Shown piece by piece: positions 34,920-46,500 of a stretch of 64,000 nt of DNA. Source of the stretch: Tetracentron sinense (taxonomy: Eukaryota > Streptophyta > Magnoliopsida > Trochodendrales > Trochodendraceae); the NCBI GenBank assembly GCA_015143295.1, contig CM026563.1:7488531-7552530 (forward strand), in the 5' to 3' direction. The position numbers and the translations under genes were made by a program. Numbering within the stretch: the first letter of the stretch is position 1; every line of letters begins with the position of its first letter. Below the pieces are notes generated by a model that had not been told where the DNA came from, made no database searches, and saw only the letters and a list, made by a program, of their open reading frames with translations.

Positions 34920-35499
34920 TAGGCCAGGTGTCTCCGACTCCACAACCATTTCGCCACTAGTTTTTGTTTTTGTTTTTTGGAGCTACAGTTGAATGATTTG
35001 CTCAGTCAGGCAATCCACCATTGATTATTCCCCGGAAACAATAAACTTTCTTCATGGGAATTATTATTGTTTTCCTCCTCATTTTCTTGGTTGTGCAGTA
35101 CTCGATCTGCAGAGCATGAAGTGTAATGGATATTTTGGGTCCAACATCCCATGACTATATACTTCTGGTGGGCATTTCTGAAATACCTGCATACAACAGT
35201 GTCGTTGTGTCTGATAACTAGGTCTATGGGTCAACCAATGTATCAGGTTCTCGTCTGCACGTATGATCCTGATCAGAAGCTTGTTTATTCACCTGCAATG
35301 AAATCACTATCAAAATCCTGTGACTTGGAATTGATAATTCAGAAATAATCTGTTTCCGGAATTCTAGCAATACCAATACGACTATGCTTGGAACCTCTAC
35401 TTTTTGGTTTCGATTTCTTGTATTCCTGAGCTACTGGACAAGCCTTTCAAGAACTAGTTGCTCGACTAAACTCAAATTTCTTGTTCTAATCTATCAGCA
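34920..35499. other. 3' flank of the RAB5IF-like gene
   Basis: Holds the 3' untranslated region. A canonical AATAAA at 35040-35045, 120 bp beyond the stop codon, is a good poly(A) signal candidate. No further gene seen before the inverted duplication. Confidence 0.5.
35040..35045 (+). promoter_or_regulatory. Candidate poly(A) signal of the RAB5IF-like gene
   Basis: An exact AATAAA hexamer 120 bp after the TGA stop, followed by T-rich sequence. Plant poly(A) signals are loose, so this is plausible rather than proven. Confidence 0.4.
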
Positions 35500-36461
35500 T
35501 TGTCATCTGGGCCATCTGATTTATAGTCCCACCAATCACATAGATGGTCTTAAGTCTTAACCATCCGAGCAATGAACCTCAAATCCAATGCCCAAGCATC
35601 CTAATATCTATGGGAACCAAATCCTCTACGGTTATAACCGGGGGATCCGATTATTTCCATGAGGTTGCCACATATCCCTTATGACACCCCTTAACTGTGG
35701 TTAACATTCACCCATGACTAGGGTTCACCCACCCATCCTTGGTTTTTAGAAAAAAAATATTAAAAATGATGTGATGGGCACATGTATACATGCACCTGTT
35801 TCCCGTGTTAGGGTTTGGTACAAATCAAATTAATTAATAATTGGGTCGGCATTTGAAGATTGCTGGGGCTAACCCGACCAGGTCAACCGAAGCCCCACCC
35901 AGCAAAACACATTGACACCCTATCTCCTGGGGGTGGGGGGGAAGAAGAAGACCCGTTATGCAAATTCAACATTAAGCCAAAACGATATTACTCCTAACCG
36001 AAACTCTCTCATACCATTTTAAAGGTGAGTCCCAATCAATCAAATTACAATGTAGGTTACATGCTACTATCTAAAACTGGTTACAAGTGCATTTATGTTA
36101 AAATTAGTGTCCCAAAAGAGAAGACTGAAAGAATAAAATTTAAACCCCCTGGGTGTAGCCCAGTGGTCGTGGGATGAACCGTAACCCAGGGGTCCTACGA
36201 TCGAATCTGGATGCACTCATGTTGCGTGTCCGTCTGGGGTTATCCCTAGGCGACTCATGGGGATTAATCGGAGTTTTGAGTTACGGACACCCCACGGTTA
36301 ACAAAATAAATAAATAAATAATTAAAATTTAAGGATATAATTTATAGTTAAAAGAATAGAGTCGAGATCATGATTCTTTCTTAAAATTATTCACTATAAG
36401 CTAAAAAGTATTACAAAAAGCTAAAAAATATTATTATATCAATATAAAATAATATTATTAA
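35500..36461. repeat. Right arm of the ~950-bp inverted duplication
   Basis: Reverse complement of 25813-26763 at about 97% by eye. The inner boundary lies near CATCTGGGCCATCTGATTTA (35500-35520) and the outer one near AATAATATTATTAAATATT (36461). It contains the same half M1 MITE (about 35620-35775) and SINE-like unit (36146-36303). The two arms enclose about 8.7 kb that includes the whole RAB5IF-like gene. Confidence 0.9.
36146..36303 (+). mobile_element. SINE-like tRNA-headed unit inside the right inverted arm
   Basis: A-box-like GTAGCCCAGTGGTCGTGGG and B-box-like ACGATCGAATCTGG, then GCGTGTCCGTCTGGGG, GGGATTAATCGG and a tail of AAATA repeats (36302-36322). Because the tail reads in this direction, the unit was retroposed in plus orientation here, and its minus copy at 25971 arose by duplication of the larger segment. 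Confidence 0.6.
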
Positions 36462-36484
36462 ATATTTTTTTTTTTAAGTATTAA

Positions 36485-36640
36485 AAAAAAATTAATATTT
36501 TTTCTAAAAACCAAGGATGAGTGGATGAACCCTAGGGGTGGGTGGATCTTAACCATAGTTAAAGGGTTTCAAAAGGGACACGTGGCGACCTCAAGGGTGA
36601 TTACCGGATTTGCCAAATCTGGTTATCACTGTAGAGGATT
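36485..36640. mobile_element. M1 MITE half at the outer edge of the right arm
   Basis: CTAAAAACCAAGGATGAGTG, GTGGATCTTAACCATAG, GGGACACGTGGCGACCTC, then the hairpin GATTACCGGATTTGCC/AAATCTGGTTATC and the outer end CACTGTAGAGGATTTGG. With the inverted half at 35620-35775 it could form the two ends of one ~1.02-kb element (35620-36640). Confidence 0.6.
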
Positions 36641-37749
36641 TGGTCTCTTGATATTTTTGTTTTATGGTTTATACCAACTGAATTTCATAGAAGATGAGAA
36701 ACCTTACAATTTTAGAATTATACTTTATCAATTTTGATTCTTAAAAAAATCAGATTTTTCATTCATTTTTTTTCCTGTAGACTACTTTCCTAAATTTATA
36801 CTATTTTCTTACAAAGTTTATTTACCTTTTAATCAAATGATTTTAGGGGTGTTTGATGTTTTGGTTTTAAGGTTTATATACTTACTAAAGTTTCAGATTT
36901 TAGATTTTAATTACAAATTTTTTCTAATTTTTTTCTATTTTCGCAATTGGTTGGAAGATTACATTGGATACATATAGAGTTCATGATTCTCCGGTTAATG
37001 TATTTTTCATTTCATATCTCATTAGTTGTGATGATTTTCCTTCCTTATCTTGCACACGCATACAAATACACAAATCTTAAAATATATGAATATGCATGTT
37101 TATCTCATTCTACTTTATGCCCGTGCATTGCACGGGGGTTTTGCTAGTTGCTTTTAATAGAAATAGTAAGTGGGGTTGGACGTTACACTTTCAAATGGTT
37201 TAAACCGAGAAATGGATAGTCACTCACCCTACTAAGTAACTGCCCTTCACACCTCCTCCCCTAAGACATGTAATAAAGCTTTAATAACACTTTTTAAGTA
37301 TATAGGTGTTTGGGATGAAGGAAGGAAGAGTATGAAATACTCTTAAGTAACAACAAATGGTATGCCTTAGCATTACTCTCAACTTTAAGTAGACCTAGTT
37401 TTCTCACTGCTTGTTGGAATCAAGCGATTCTTGAATTTTTGGAAAGCTATTTAAACCCTCTTCGAGATTTATGTTTATCATTTTTTCATATTCTTAGTTT
37501 AAAAAAGGGTAAACGTCCGATTTCCGAAATCGGATCTGCTGAAAATATGGGTTGCTGAAATCCATTTACAGACTATTCAGATTTAGAACCCATTTAGGTA
37601 ATTAAAAACTCAGAATTGAGATTTGTCTATTAGAGACAAAATTGTTTCCCTTTGAATGAATAGTCCAACTCAAATTGAATCGTCAAAATCCGATAAAAGA
37701 GTCAAAAGTTATGGTCGAAATACCGAAGCGCATTTTTGTAGAAAAACCC
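36641..37749. other. AT-rich intergenic DNA ending in a Helitron-like terminus
   Basis: No gene recognised. The part before 37147 is AT-rich and may belong to a Helitron. A 5' TC terminus could not be fixed. 37148-37749 shows no defined feature. Confidence 0.4.
37119..37147 (+). mobile_element. Helitron-like 3' terminus
   Basis: A GC-rich hairpin GCCCGTGC-ATT-GCACGGGG is followed after a few bases (GTTTTG) by CTAG and then a T (37148). Plant Helitrons end with a short hairpin close to CTRR and insert between A and T. The 5' end (TC) was not located, so element length is unknown. Confidence 0.55.
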
Positions 37750-39687
37750 GCTTGACTAAAAATGCGTTTTTTGAGTACAGGGAGTAGCCCGCTCAAGCGA
37801 GACCCAAGCCCGCTCGAGCGAGATCGCACAAACATGTTTTTTTAAAGGTTTTTCACTAACCTAACACCATATATACCTAATTTTTGGGGGTCCAAGGGTT
37901 CCAACACTTAGAGATGAACTTTTTGAGAGAAAAATAAGGAAACCTAAGTTTCCAAAGAAGGATTTTGTTGGAAACCAAGGAGGAACTCGAATCCTCACTT
38001 CTCAAAGCTTCCACGAGCTTGAATCTCTTCCTAGAGTGTGGATCTCCATTTCCAAGCTCAAGTTTGTGTTCAATCATCCCTCCAATCTAAGATTTAATCC
38101 TTACAAGGTAAGTACTCCTACTAACTAACTTTGTTATAATGCAAAGAGTGATAGTATGATTTTGAATGGGTATTGTTAGAACAACTATTACCTAGCTTTA
38201 CTACGATACAAATAGTAAATAAAGAATGAATGTATGAGTTTGAATAGGATTTGCTAATACTCTCTACCAAATGACTTTAACTTGATTCAATGTGTAAATT
38301 AAGGGTTGTTAACAATTGGGGGTTTTCAATAAAAGGATAATTATAAGTATGCTTGTATAGGGTTGAGATTTTCCTACAACTAACTATGATTCTACGTATA
38401 AAGTTGATCAAATAAGGGTTCTAAATTGGGTATTTTTCTCCAAGTCAATGATAAATATATTTTAGGATCACTATCTCCAAATGAAATGTAATGTGGGTCT
38501 GATGTGGATGTGATAGGCTTAAAAGCTACGATCTTGTGATGTAATGCCATGAATGGAAACGTTATATGTTTTTGAAATGGTTCAAGTATACTATGATGTG
38601 ATGTTATTATGTCTTGTATGAACTCATATGAATTGTTAAGGCTTTCAATATATATACATGATGATGCTCACAAGCACATCATGCACGATAAGTTTTATAT
38701 GACCAAAGTTTTCTCATAAGCATGTATTTCAAAAATCATAAGAAAAGTTTTCAAAGGTAATTCATAAGAAAGAAGCATAAGCATTGACAAAGCCAAACTT
38801 TGGGTTGGTAATTCTAAGATCGGTTACTTCATGTTTACAAGGATCAAGTCTAAGATCTTGCATAAACTCAAAGAATCATAAGTCTCGTAAGGCTTTCAAG
38901 AACTCATAAGAATTGCATAATCTAAGATATTGCATATGTTTCTAAGGATCATAAGCTCATAAGAACTCGATGCTCACAAGAAGCTCACAAGGACTCGATG
39001 CTCACAAGAAAAGTCGTAAGAACTCGAAAGCTTATAAGAAACTCATAAGAACTCACGAGCCTCATAAGCATTCATAAGAATTCATAAGCATGTACAAGGT
39101 AGTTTTATTTCATGAAAAGATAAGTTTTTTTGAAAGGTTTCCACAATGGGTTTTAATAATGAATTTTGTGATTGTATTCCTTCACGCACTTGTATATAAT
39201 ATTCTTGTTATTATAGCACTGCTAGCTAATAGTCTGTGCTCGCTGAGTATTCCATGCTAAGCCGTACATTTTATGTCAGCAGGTTAGTTCGACATCCCTA
39301 ACCCGGAGCCATGCGTTGAAAAAGAGTGCGAGAAAGAAATGGATCCGCCTATCCCGATGCAGTCATAGGAGAATAGAGATCTAGATAGGTGGCTCTATCT
39401 AGACTATTGCTGAGAGGAGTGATAGTGAGATTCATTTTGTATTTTGATAGGTGAGCATGCCCACATTTACTTTGGTTATGTATGTACAAACTTGGAATAC
39501 AAATTATATATAGAAAATAAATTTTTGGGTTACACTTCCGCACTTTGATTAAACTTCCGCATTATTTTATGATTCTTTTATGTCATGCCTTGGATATTTT
39601 TACAGGATGTTTGATATCAGATACGGCACATCACAGGCCAAAGTATCCCTAACTCGCAAGGGGTATTTTTGGTCGCGAAACAATTTG
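37750..39687 (+). mobile_element. Probable LTR or retrotransposon non-coding remnant
   Basis: Features that recall long plant LTRs: CGCTCAAGCGAG/CGCTCGAGCGAG words near 37790-37825, the block GTGCTCGCTGAGTATTCC at 39237, and CAGGTTAGTTCGACATCCC near 39281. No gag or pol reading frame and no matching second LTR in the window. The interior holds an imperfect minisatellite built on CATAAGAACT (about 38830-39100). The assignment is by resemblance only. Confidence 0.35.
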
Positions 39688-39714
39688 ACCAACCCAACCC
39701 AACCCAACCCAACC
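39688..39714. repeat. (AACCC)n short tandem repeat
   Basis: Five units of AACCC. It is not the plant telomere repeat, which has seven bases (TTTAGGG/CCCTAAA). Confidence 0.8.
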
Positions 39715-40260
39715 AGATGAATCTGTGACACGGTTACAGTTTTAAGACCTTGGGGTTAGCCCCAACACGCCCAAGTCGCACCCTTAGATATATACTTAAT
39801 TTGTAGGTGCCAGCTAGTTTAGTTGGTAAAGTCTCTTGGCGTCGTATCAGAGACTTGAGATCGATTCCCACCTACATCAGGGTTTGGGGGGGGGGGGGGG
39901 GGGTGGGCGTATGCTTGGGCTCGGCTCGATATGTAGTTCGAAAAGGTCAGTTCGAATATGCTTAGCTAGCTCGGCTCGACTTGGTATAATATTCAAGTCG
40001 AGTCGAGCTCGAATTGAACCAAGCTGAATCAAATAGGTCCTTGGCTCGAGCTCACCTTGAATACATTTTCAAACTCAAAAAACTGATCGACTCAGTTCAA
40101 TCAAGCCTATTTTTCGAGTTCAAGCCGGCTTGATCGAGCCGAGCCGAGCTAGCCCGGTTTGGATACACCCCTAGGTCTATGGGAGGGGGAGGGCAACCCC
40201 TCATTGTGTAGCCCATAGTCCATGTGGCCTCTAATGAACGTAAATATATACTGCTACTGA
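39715..40260. other. Intergenic repeat debris upstream of ORP3
   Basis: Includes a tRNA-like SINE head at about 39806-39870 (AGTTTAGTTGGTAAAGTC; GAGATCGATTCCC) followed by an 18-base G-run (39884-39902). A hAT-like unit rich in GGCTCG/CGAGCC runs from about 39905 to 40175, closing with GGTTTGGATACACCCCTA. Confidence 0.5.
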
Positions 40261-40593
40261 TTTTCTCCGCCTATATATCAATTGCAAGAAAAAAATATCG
40301 GAAATAAGGTTTTCAAACAGCAGAATCGACAACGAGTTCCACTTCTCGTCGTTCTATGATATCGCACACTCTAGCGCTCTTTTCAATCTTTTATCAACGT
40401 CTCTGATATCTCTCTCGTATTGCTTCCTCTCGATTTCAGTCGAAATTGTCGGTTTTAGAGATTCGATCGATCGCTAGGGGTTTTGGTTTCTCATCCGAGA
40501 TCCCGTCGAAGATCGCCATTTCTGCAATTTTGTGTTTTTCATTGATCATTTGATCGGTTTGCAGATTGGATTAGTCAAATTAAGGTTACAGAG
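40261..40593 (+). promoter_or_regulatory. Presumed 5' leader and promoter of the ORP3-like gene
   Basis: CT-rich sequence typical of plant leaders lies at 40340-40440. A TTTGCAG at 40557-40563 could be the acceptor of a 5' UTR intron, which is common in such genes, but no donor is decisive. No TATA box was chosen with confidence. Confidence 0.35.
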
Positions 40594-43500
40594 ATGACTT
40601 CTAACGATAAGAAGCAAGGTGGTGGATTTTTCGCTTCGATTGCGTCGAGCTTGTCGAATTTTGGGAACGCGATGCACAAATCTGTGAACGGGTATGGAGA
40701 TTTGTTAGATTTGATCGTTGAGTTCCTTTGTTTCGTCTTTTGGGATCGATTTCTGCGTACTGATGAATTTTTATTTTAAAATGTTCCTTCTAGTGTTATT
40801 CAACCCTAGTATCTTGATTTTTCGTTAAATTTCACTGGATGAACTGGAGATCCATGTTTCTTTTATCAGAGATTCTTACTGCTACTTTTATTTCTAGGAA
40901 TTCTTATGCTTCTGGTTGTCATTTTGAGAATTGACTTGTTTTTTCTACACGCTTCAAATATTTCTCTTCTATGAAGTTTGTTTTATTCAACTCGACTTCA
41001 ATTGGTATATAGTTTTTGTTCCCATGCTTTAGCGGTGAATATGATTCGCAGGTCTTTGTTGAGTGAGCTGGATTCTAAGACACGACCTTAAGGTTGCTGT
41101 TTTAGTTTGGTTTTTTCTCAAAATTTTGAAGCCAGACTTTTCATTTTCTGTAATAGAATGATCTGGGTAAGCGTGACTTCATTTGAAGGGTTCTGTTTTT
41201 ATTTTTAGTGTAGAGATAGAGAAAATTGACTGTGTTAAGAGTTCCTTAATGCCATAATCATATGGTTTTCAACTTTAGTAAGTTTTTGAATCAATGAATA
41301 ATATCCCTTCAAGAGATTTAATGGAAACTTTGTAAAGTGCATAGGAAGATCATGGAGTGAAGTTGTGACCTCCTTGTGCTACTTCAGATTTGGTAGTATT
41401 CTTTACTAGTTCAAGCAAACTATATATATATAAATACGTTAATGCTTTCACGCAAAGGGCTATCAGTTAATCACATATAGTAATTTCATTTTTTTGTTTG
41501 TGATAATTTGAATAGAGCCTTCGAATTTTATCTCATGTTACATAAAAATGGGTACCGAGTGTCATGAAGACTGTCAATTATTTTTTTCTCCTATTGGGTT
41601 TTGAAATAAGTGTTAGTCTGTATAATTTTTTTATCCATTTGGCATCAAAATTCTGCCACATGCTTAAAAAAAATCAGTTTTATAATGCCTTCCCAATATT
41701 TTGCATAATGAACATGTTATAACTGGAAAAAAAACTCTCCGTATTGACACCGTATTGACCCTTATCGGGCGTATCGGACCGATACAAGATATTTTCAGTT
41801 AATTGTTTTTCTCTCTTTCTAATTACACCAGGATCCAAAACACAACCCCGATACGCATAATTAATTTACATAAAATATTATTTAAGTAAATGATTTTAAA
41901 TTAATTTACATTCATTTGCTTAAGATATTAATATGTAAATAAAGGTTATACCCCAATTTGAATTCAATAAAAATTATCCCGGATCCAATTTCTTGAAGAA
42001 TATAAAGTGAACTTTTCAATTCAAGAACAAAATCCTCTTTTTAGCACCTTTTAGGAATTAGGTTGAAATTTCAACTTTTAAATAGTAATGTATTTCTCAA
42101 ATATTAAAATTTCATAGATTCTACTACATCAAAACATTTCCAAAACCCAAAAGTCCGACAAAAAAGTCTCATATTTTAGTTTTCAAAAATATTTTCATCT
42201 ATAAGGTCAAAAAGTCAACTAACTGTGTAACAGTTCAGCATAAAAAGACATATTCAAGCTTATAATTTATGGTTGTAATTCAATACATTCTTATTTATCT
42301 TATTGACTGGAAAATTTTAATATCTAGATTGTATTTCCTATACTTGGTTAAGTGACTATGGTTTGTATTTCCATACCTGTTAATCAGCACGCATGCCTTT
42401 TAACTTATAAAATTCTTAACTCTCATATGGATGGTTATAAACATATTTGAAGGCATTCATTTAGTTTATTTTTGACTTATATGTACATTTAAAAGTTTTA
42501 TACAAAGTATTCAAGTTTTTCTTAGCGCATCTTGATTTTTCGCCGTATCCATTTGATACGGTCTAATACGCCGATAAGTATCATGTTTTAGACTTACCGA
42601 TACGACACCCGATACCAATATTTGGAACCATGGTTATAACTTATTTCCTTTAGTAGAAAACTAGGGTTCGATGCTTAGTGTTTGTGGAAGAGAGGAATAG
42701 AAGAGAAGAGAAAGAATGAGAGGGGAATAGGGTGATGGAATATTGTCTCCATCCCTTTTAGATCTCCTTTTATTTCACTAAAAAGATGAAAGGACATAAG
42801 TGTCCTTAATAGACAATAGCAAACCATAAAGTAACTAGATAACTAGACATTAAAGAGGTAATGGGCTTATTTCGATGGCCCATTACAACACCTTCTAGAT
42901 TGGGATTAAATTATTCAGAAGAATTAGGATTATGTGTCCATACTCCATAGTTGGAAATTCGTGTTGCCAATCCATATATAGGTGTTACCCCCCCCCACAA
43001 CTACCCATGCACCTTAGGATATTTGTGAGTTATGGAAAGTATAAAGTATAAACAGTCACATGCAATGGTTGTATGCAATTATTTTTACTTAATCATGATT
43101 TTCTGAATTAACACTTTGATTAACTGATTTTAAGTTCCACCCTTCACAGGCTCTCATCTGCTTTATATAATATATCGATTTTTTGAGAGTCACATTTATG
43201 CTATTTGAGTGATGACTATTCACTAATGCTTTATGTCAGCACCCCATTTTTACACCCCATTTTAACTGTGGTTAATTAATTTGGCTTAACCCTAGGACTA
43301 GGCCTAAGTAAAACCTATACCATAGGCAAACCCCAAAATGTGGATAAAGTGCATTTTTAGACCCAAGCATGGACCCACAAGGCCCCAACCCAAGTGGGGC
43401 CCACCTTTGTTTTTTTTCAAAATTTGAAAATTGGAGCCAATTTCTAAAATAGAAAAGGGTGGGGTTGCTTTAGCCCATATGGGTGAGTTTAGGCCCAAAA

Positions 43501-46500
43501 AGAGAAATAAAATAAAAAAAATCAAAAAAAAAAAAAACAGCACTGTTCATCTTCCCCTACATGTGCGTACCAGTAGCTCCAGTTGTCCCAGCAGCTTCCT
43601 GCTACTCCTGGCCTTCTCCCAGCCAGTTCCCCACGCCCCTCTTAATCCCCATAGTGCCCCTAAAGGGCCTGCCCAGCTGCTATAAATAGCCACCACTCCA
43701 CGAGTTCAAGGGGGGAAGAGTAAAAAAAAAAATCTGTAGAGGAAGTTTTTTTTTTTTAAAAAATCTGCTCAAGCCATTACAGCTTGGTCCACTCTTCCTC
43801 AAACCTTGTCCCAGCCTTTGGGACACTCCTTAGCTTCCCCAAGGCTCTTGATCTCCATAAATAGTAGCCCATTTCCAAGCTTGAGAGGAAAAAAAAATTC
43901 TGCAGAAAAAAATTCTGTCCACAGTGACTGTAACAGCCAAGAGGGGTTGCTCTGAAATTTTCTGAACCTGTGGCAGTATTTGGGTAAGCGTTGTCTTTCT
44001 TGCCTGAGTTTATCTCATGAGTATTATGAAATACAGATTGGTTAGATCTTTTTATTCATAACTCACATGTCTAAATCAAACTAATCCATTTGCTTCATAA
44101 ATACCGTAGATTCATGTAAATAAAAACCACATGCGACACCATGATCTCTGCATCTCAAGTTGTTCGTATGGACTCTGCATCCATGATTTTAATGATTCTC
44201 TGTGATGGATTTGGCTAACAATGGTATCCAGTGAATAATATATTGTAATTTTATAGTTGTAAAATGCCAAATACATATTTGATGCACTTTAATATACTTA
44301 TGATTGGATGAGTAGCCTAGAGCACGATCACTCTAGGGGCTGCATTTCTTTGATTTCCATGCTTTTCAGGATTCTTGAATATTAAGCATGGACCCATTGA
44401 CTTGTCAAGGTAGACTCTGAGTTCATTTAGCTCGGATTACTCATGACTTACAGGTTACTTTTTCAACTGAAATATTCTGAAAAAATTACATGTCAATCTC
44501 TAGAATTTGTTTGAATAGTTTTAACAAGTGTTACTCTAGAGAAATTTTGATTTTAGCAAAGAGTCAAGGACTACAGCCGGATGGAACTACCATTCTTTAT
44601 TGGAAGTGATGAGTAGGACATACATTGACTTGTGGACAGTTTTAGCATTAAGAGCCTAAACTACTATTCAAAAAATACAAAAAAAAAAAAAAAAAAAATG
44701 AAAAACATCCAAAAACAAAAAAAAAATAAAATTACAAAATGCAAAAAAAATTCACTGGGCTCTTTCTTAACTATGGTTAATCCCTAACCATAGTTACACC
44801 CTTCTAACCGCGGTTAGAGCTTACCCTTGAGCACTTGACCAACCCGGTCAACTAAACCCTAGCCTCCGGGCTAGACCCTTGACCACACTATGCGCACACA
44901 CACACACCCCTAGCTTTGGCACGGGCTCATGTGCCAGAACTACGCTCGGTCTGATCTCACCCGATGAGTACGTAGGCAACCCTACTCGGGTTCGACCCTA
45001 GCCCATCTAGCTTTCTTATTTTCTTGGATTAGCACTTGATTAAACGATTAGGCATTTTAAATAATTTTGTGATTAAATTTGGCTTAAGTTTAGGGAGTAG
45101 GTTACCATTGTAAAATGGGGGTCCTGGGGTGCCTAACACCTTCCCTAGGGCTTAATCGGACCGCTTACCCTAATCTCTGTTTAGACCATTTGCCTTATCC
45201 AATCAAATCCGGGGACCTATCCCTAAGAATGAATAGGTGGCGACTCTTGGTCAAACCATAAATGTGAAAGTCGGTAGAAGATCTCATGCTCACACTTTAC
45301 ATTTCAAGTTTTAACTATCTGTTGCTATTGTTTGATTCTTCTCTTAATTGACTAATTTTTTACACCTTGTGGTTGGGCCTTTCTATTATTGACTTATTTT
45401 CACTCTCTTTTTCTTTGATCTGGTCACCTATTGTTCAGAAATTCTATTCTTGTGCCCCTTAAAGTTTATAAAAATATTATACTCCTGGTCCATGAATCAT
45501 TTCCAAGGCTCTTTATGATATATACCAACTAATTGGTTGTAATTGCTGGAGAATCTGCTCTATAACCAATGCATTGTTCTTCTTTCTCCTCCAGGATGAT
45601 CGGTTATGAAGGGCTCGAAGTTATAAATCCGGAAGGAGGCACAGAAGATGCAGAAGAGGAAGCTCAGAGAGGAAGATGGAAGCAGGAGGTGCACCTTTTC
45701 TTTTCTTTTTTATTTCATAAAACTTCATTTCACACATGCTGCTTTCTCTCATTCCAGAATATTTTCTTTTCATGGTTCAATACTTCAATTATAGGTGGGT
45801 TTTTGTAATAGGTCAGTGATCTTATACAATAAAATAACAATGTCGTCTAATTTTTTGAGCATGATGTGATGTTGTGGCTTCGCTTCATTACAGAATCAGT
45901 TACATCTTTTAAATTATAGATATATAGTTGGTCACACAAGTTAGCCTTTTTAATTATAATCTTGGAGATAAAATTGTGGAAGTTGGATACATTGACATTT
46001 GACAAGCCTGCTTCATCCTTGAGTGCACCTCCTGATTGAACGTAATGGTCATTGTATAATCACATTATACTACGTTATTTAGTATGCTACATGTGGAACA
46101 TTGCCTTCTTCTAGTTAGTCCCAGCCTAGAAAGGTGTCCTCACAGTGGAATTGATAATTGAGTGATTTCTCTTTGTCTGGTTTGGTTTGCAGAAACGAAT
46201 AAGAAAAACAAATGTAATTAATAATTACAGAAACAATAAAATGGTGACATCTACAATTAGAGGAAATTGGCAGTAGGAATCCTATAGGCTGTGTTTGTTA
46301 GCATGGAAAAGAAAACTTTTCCAATAAAATTATTTTCTAGAAAAAAGTTTCCCTAATCTTCTATTTTATGTTGTTTGGTTGGAAGAAAAACAAATCTCAG
46401 AAAATCAGAAAATGGAATAGTGGTCTTTATAATCAAAGCCGTTGCTTTCAAAGGAACATCAGACAAAAGGTTGGAAGATAATGAAACTGGTTTTGAATGC

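Noticed and set aside
39688..39714. Interstitial telomere repeat
   Set aside because: The unit is AACCC (5 bp), not the 7-bp plant telomere unit.
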